The notes under the pieces were generated by a model. The model saw only the letters and a list, made by a program, of their open reading frames with translations, was not told where the DNA came from and ran no database searches. Source: Pseudomonadota bacterium (GTDB lineage: Bacteria; Pseudomonadota; Alphaproteobacteria; Rs-D84). Taken from it: a stretch of 5,757 bases of DNA. The stretch is taken from positions 1-5,757 of the forward strand of contig JAUNMD010000065.1 of the NCBI GenBank assembly GCA_030531915.1, in the 5' to 3' direction. Below, one piece after another: positions 4,674-5,757 of the stretch. Made by a program: the position numbers and the translations under genes. Each line of letters begins with the position of its first letter. The first letter of the stretch is position 1.

Positions 4674-5757
4674 TTACTTCCATGCGCTTGGGATACTGGC
4701 GTAATCTGACAAACCTGTAACGCCATAGTACATACTGCCAACCTGTGATGATGTCGCTGACGGGAACACATTATACAGGTATGTCCCATCTGGATTACGT
4801 GCTGATTTACCGGTCAGGCCATTGCACCCATTAAATGTATGGGTAAACATATTGTTTTGTAACGTGCCAGATAAATTACCAAATAACCCCAACGGTATTT
4901 CGCCCGTCAGACCACTGCAACGATAAAATATGCCATTGAACATAGAGCTGGCTGGGGCACCAGATATGCCAGAAAACAATCCCGCAGGAATTTCGCCCGT
5001 CAGACCAGTGCACCTACCAAACGTCCCGTCAAACATATTTGCAGCGGGTGCGCCCGATATCCCCGCGAATAGGTTTGCTGGGATACTGCCAGTCAGACCA
5101 CTGCATCCATTAAATGTGATTCTGAACATAACGCTGGCTGGGGCACCAGAAATCCCCGCGAATAGGTTTTCTGGGATACTGCCGGTCAGACCACTGCAAC
5201 TATGGAATGTGCCTACGAACATAGAGCTGGCTGGGGCACCAGAAATCCCCGCGAATAGGTTTTCTGGGATACTGCCGGTCAGACCACTGCATTCATTGAA
5301 TGTGTAGGCGAACATACTTGTGGCCGGTTTACCAGATATGCCAGAAAACAATCCTGCCGGAATACTGCCCGTCAGACTGCTACAACCGAAAAACGTGCTA
5401 TCAAACATGCTTTTGATCGGAGCACCAGATATTCCTGTAAACAAGTTTTCTGGAATTTCACCAGCCAAATTCTCACAATACATAAACGTCCTGTTAAACC
5501 GTGGTTGGCTGCCGTCCGCTAGTGTTGGAAATATCGCACCCAGATTGCCCGAAATGCCGGCTAATTTGTAGTAGTTACTGGCTGAATCGTACGGCTCTTC
5601 AAAGCTGATTACCGCAGTCCATTCATCGGTTGAATACGCGGTGGCTTTACCACCGATTTTAATATGGTACGCCGCCGCGGTGGCATATGTATGGCTGATG
5701 GTTTGGGCGGTGGTATCATTCTTGGTGATTTTTTCGTATGCACTGCCGTCGCCCCAG
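4674..5757 (-). CDS. PKD-like plus leucine-rich-repeat surface protein, C-terminal part (partial)
   Basis: The reverse strand is open from the right edge down to the TAA at 4676-4674, giving 360 residues with no start in the window. The first part reads WGDGSAYEKI, then HTYATAAAYHIKIGG (residues about 1-40), the WGDGS...HTY...Y.IKI pattern of a PKD-like beta-sandwich. A linker (SFEEPYDSASNYYKLAGISG) leads into seven repeats of exactly 31 residues, CxxLTGxIPxxLFxGISGxPxxxMFxxTFxx, then a cap with ARNPDGTYLY and a C-terminal SIPSAWK. The repeats resemble BspA-type and LTGxIP-type LRRs, usually extracellular and used in adhesion or host interaction. Location is inferred: the signal peptide would be upstream, outside the window, and no C-terminal anchor is visible. 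The Met at 5483 is internal to the frame, between linker and first repeat, and should not be taken as the start. It is convergent with the Fic-kinase operon. Confidence 0.9.
   Translation of the reverse strand, partial: WGDGSAYEKITKNDTTAQTISHTYATAAAYHIKIGGKATAYSTDEWTAVISFEEPYDSASNYYKLAGISGNLGAIFPTLADGSQPRFNRTFMYCENLAGEIPENLFTGISGAPIKSMFDSTFFGCSSLTGSIPAGLFSGISGKPATSMFAYTFNECSGLTGSIPENLFAGISGAPASSMFVGTFHSCSGLTGSIPENLFAGISGAPASVMFRITFNGCSGLTGSIPANLFAGISGAPAANMFDGTFGRCTGLTGEIPAGLFSGISGAPASSMFNGIFYRCSGLTGEIPLGLFGNLSGTLQNNMFTHTFNGCNGLTGKSARNPDGTYLYNVFPSATSSQVGSMYYGVTGLSDYASIPSAWK
4827..5477 (-). repeat. Seven tandem 93-bp LRR-coding repeats
   Basis: Seven in-frame 93-bp units, each encoding a 31-residue repeat that begins at a conserved Cys. 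Neighbouring units differ in similarity. Bases 5134-5198 and 5227-5291 are identical over 65 bases at a distance of exactly 93, whereas the first and last units have diverged in protein sequence. The last unit (4827-4919) departs most, with GLFGNLSGTLQNNMF replacing the GISGAP segment. The pattern suggests recent duplication or gene conversion in the middle of the array and possible copy-number variation. Confidence 0.93.

Noticed and set aside
4827..5477. CRISPR-like or satellite repeat array
   Set aside because: Units are contiguous 93-bp coding repeats with no spacers and they encode a coherent LRR protein.
4930..5571. Plus-strand open frames across the LRR region with repeated AGAPDMPENN-like units
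   Set aside because: They are antisense shadows of the in-frame 93-bp repeats; the minus frame has the recognisable LRR and PKD patterns and is open to the window edge.

Overview
The window looks like a piece of a bacterial chromosome from an anaerobic, probably host- or gut-associated, Gram-negative organism, most likely an uncultured alphaproteobacterium. Three things point this way: an N-terminal pyruvate:ferredoxin oxidoreductase (anaerobic pyruvate metabolism), a periplasmic CtpA-type S41 protease of proteobacterial design, and a repetitive PKD plus leucine-rich-repeat surface protein of a kind I associate with gut metagenome alphaproteobacteria. The lineage is inference from protein style; no rRNA or other phylogenetic marker is present.

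Layout, left to right. (1) Bases 1-668, minus strand: the first 222 residues of NifJ/PFOR, running off the left edge. (2) Bases 669-826: a divergent promoter region between nifJ and a plus-strand gene. (3) Bases 827-1327, plus: a 166-residue protein I do not recognise, ending in a strong hairpin terminator at 1340-1366 that works in both directions. (4) Bases 1365-2774, minus: a complete secreted S41 C-terminal processing protease with PDZ domain, convergent with the previous gene and sharing its terminator. (5) Bases 2775-2941: a second divergent promoter region. (6) Bases 2942-3667 and 3667-4587, plus: a two-gene operon with TGATG stop/start overlap, encoding a Fic-fold protein whose catalytic His is replaced by Gln, and an aminoglycoside/choline-kinase-fold phosphotransferase with its active-site residues intact. 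(7) Bases 4588-4673: a GC-tract inverted repeat between converging genes. (8) Bases 4674-5757, minus: the C-terminal 361 codons (360 residues plus stop) of a PKD/LRR protein with seven 31-residue repeats, running off the right edge. No gap without a gene exceeds 300 bases.

The genes do not form one pathway. The most unusual content is the Fic-kinase pair: a catalytically altered Fic protein translationally coupled to an apparently intact small-molecule or protein kinase. Its function cannot be read from sequence alone. The coupling suggests the two proteins act together, possibly with the Fic fold as a binding or regulatory partner rather than an AMP transferase.
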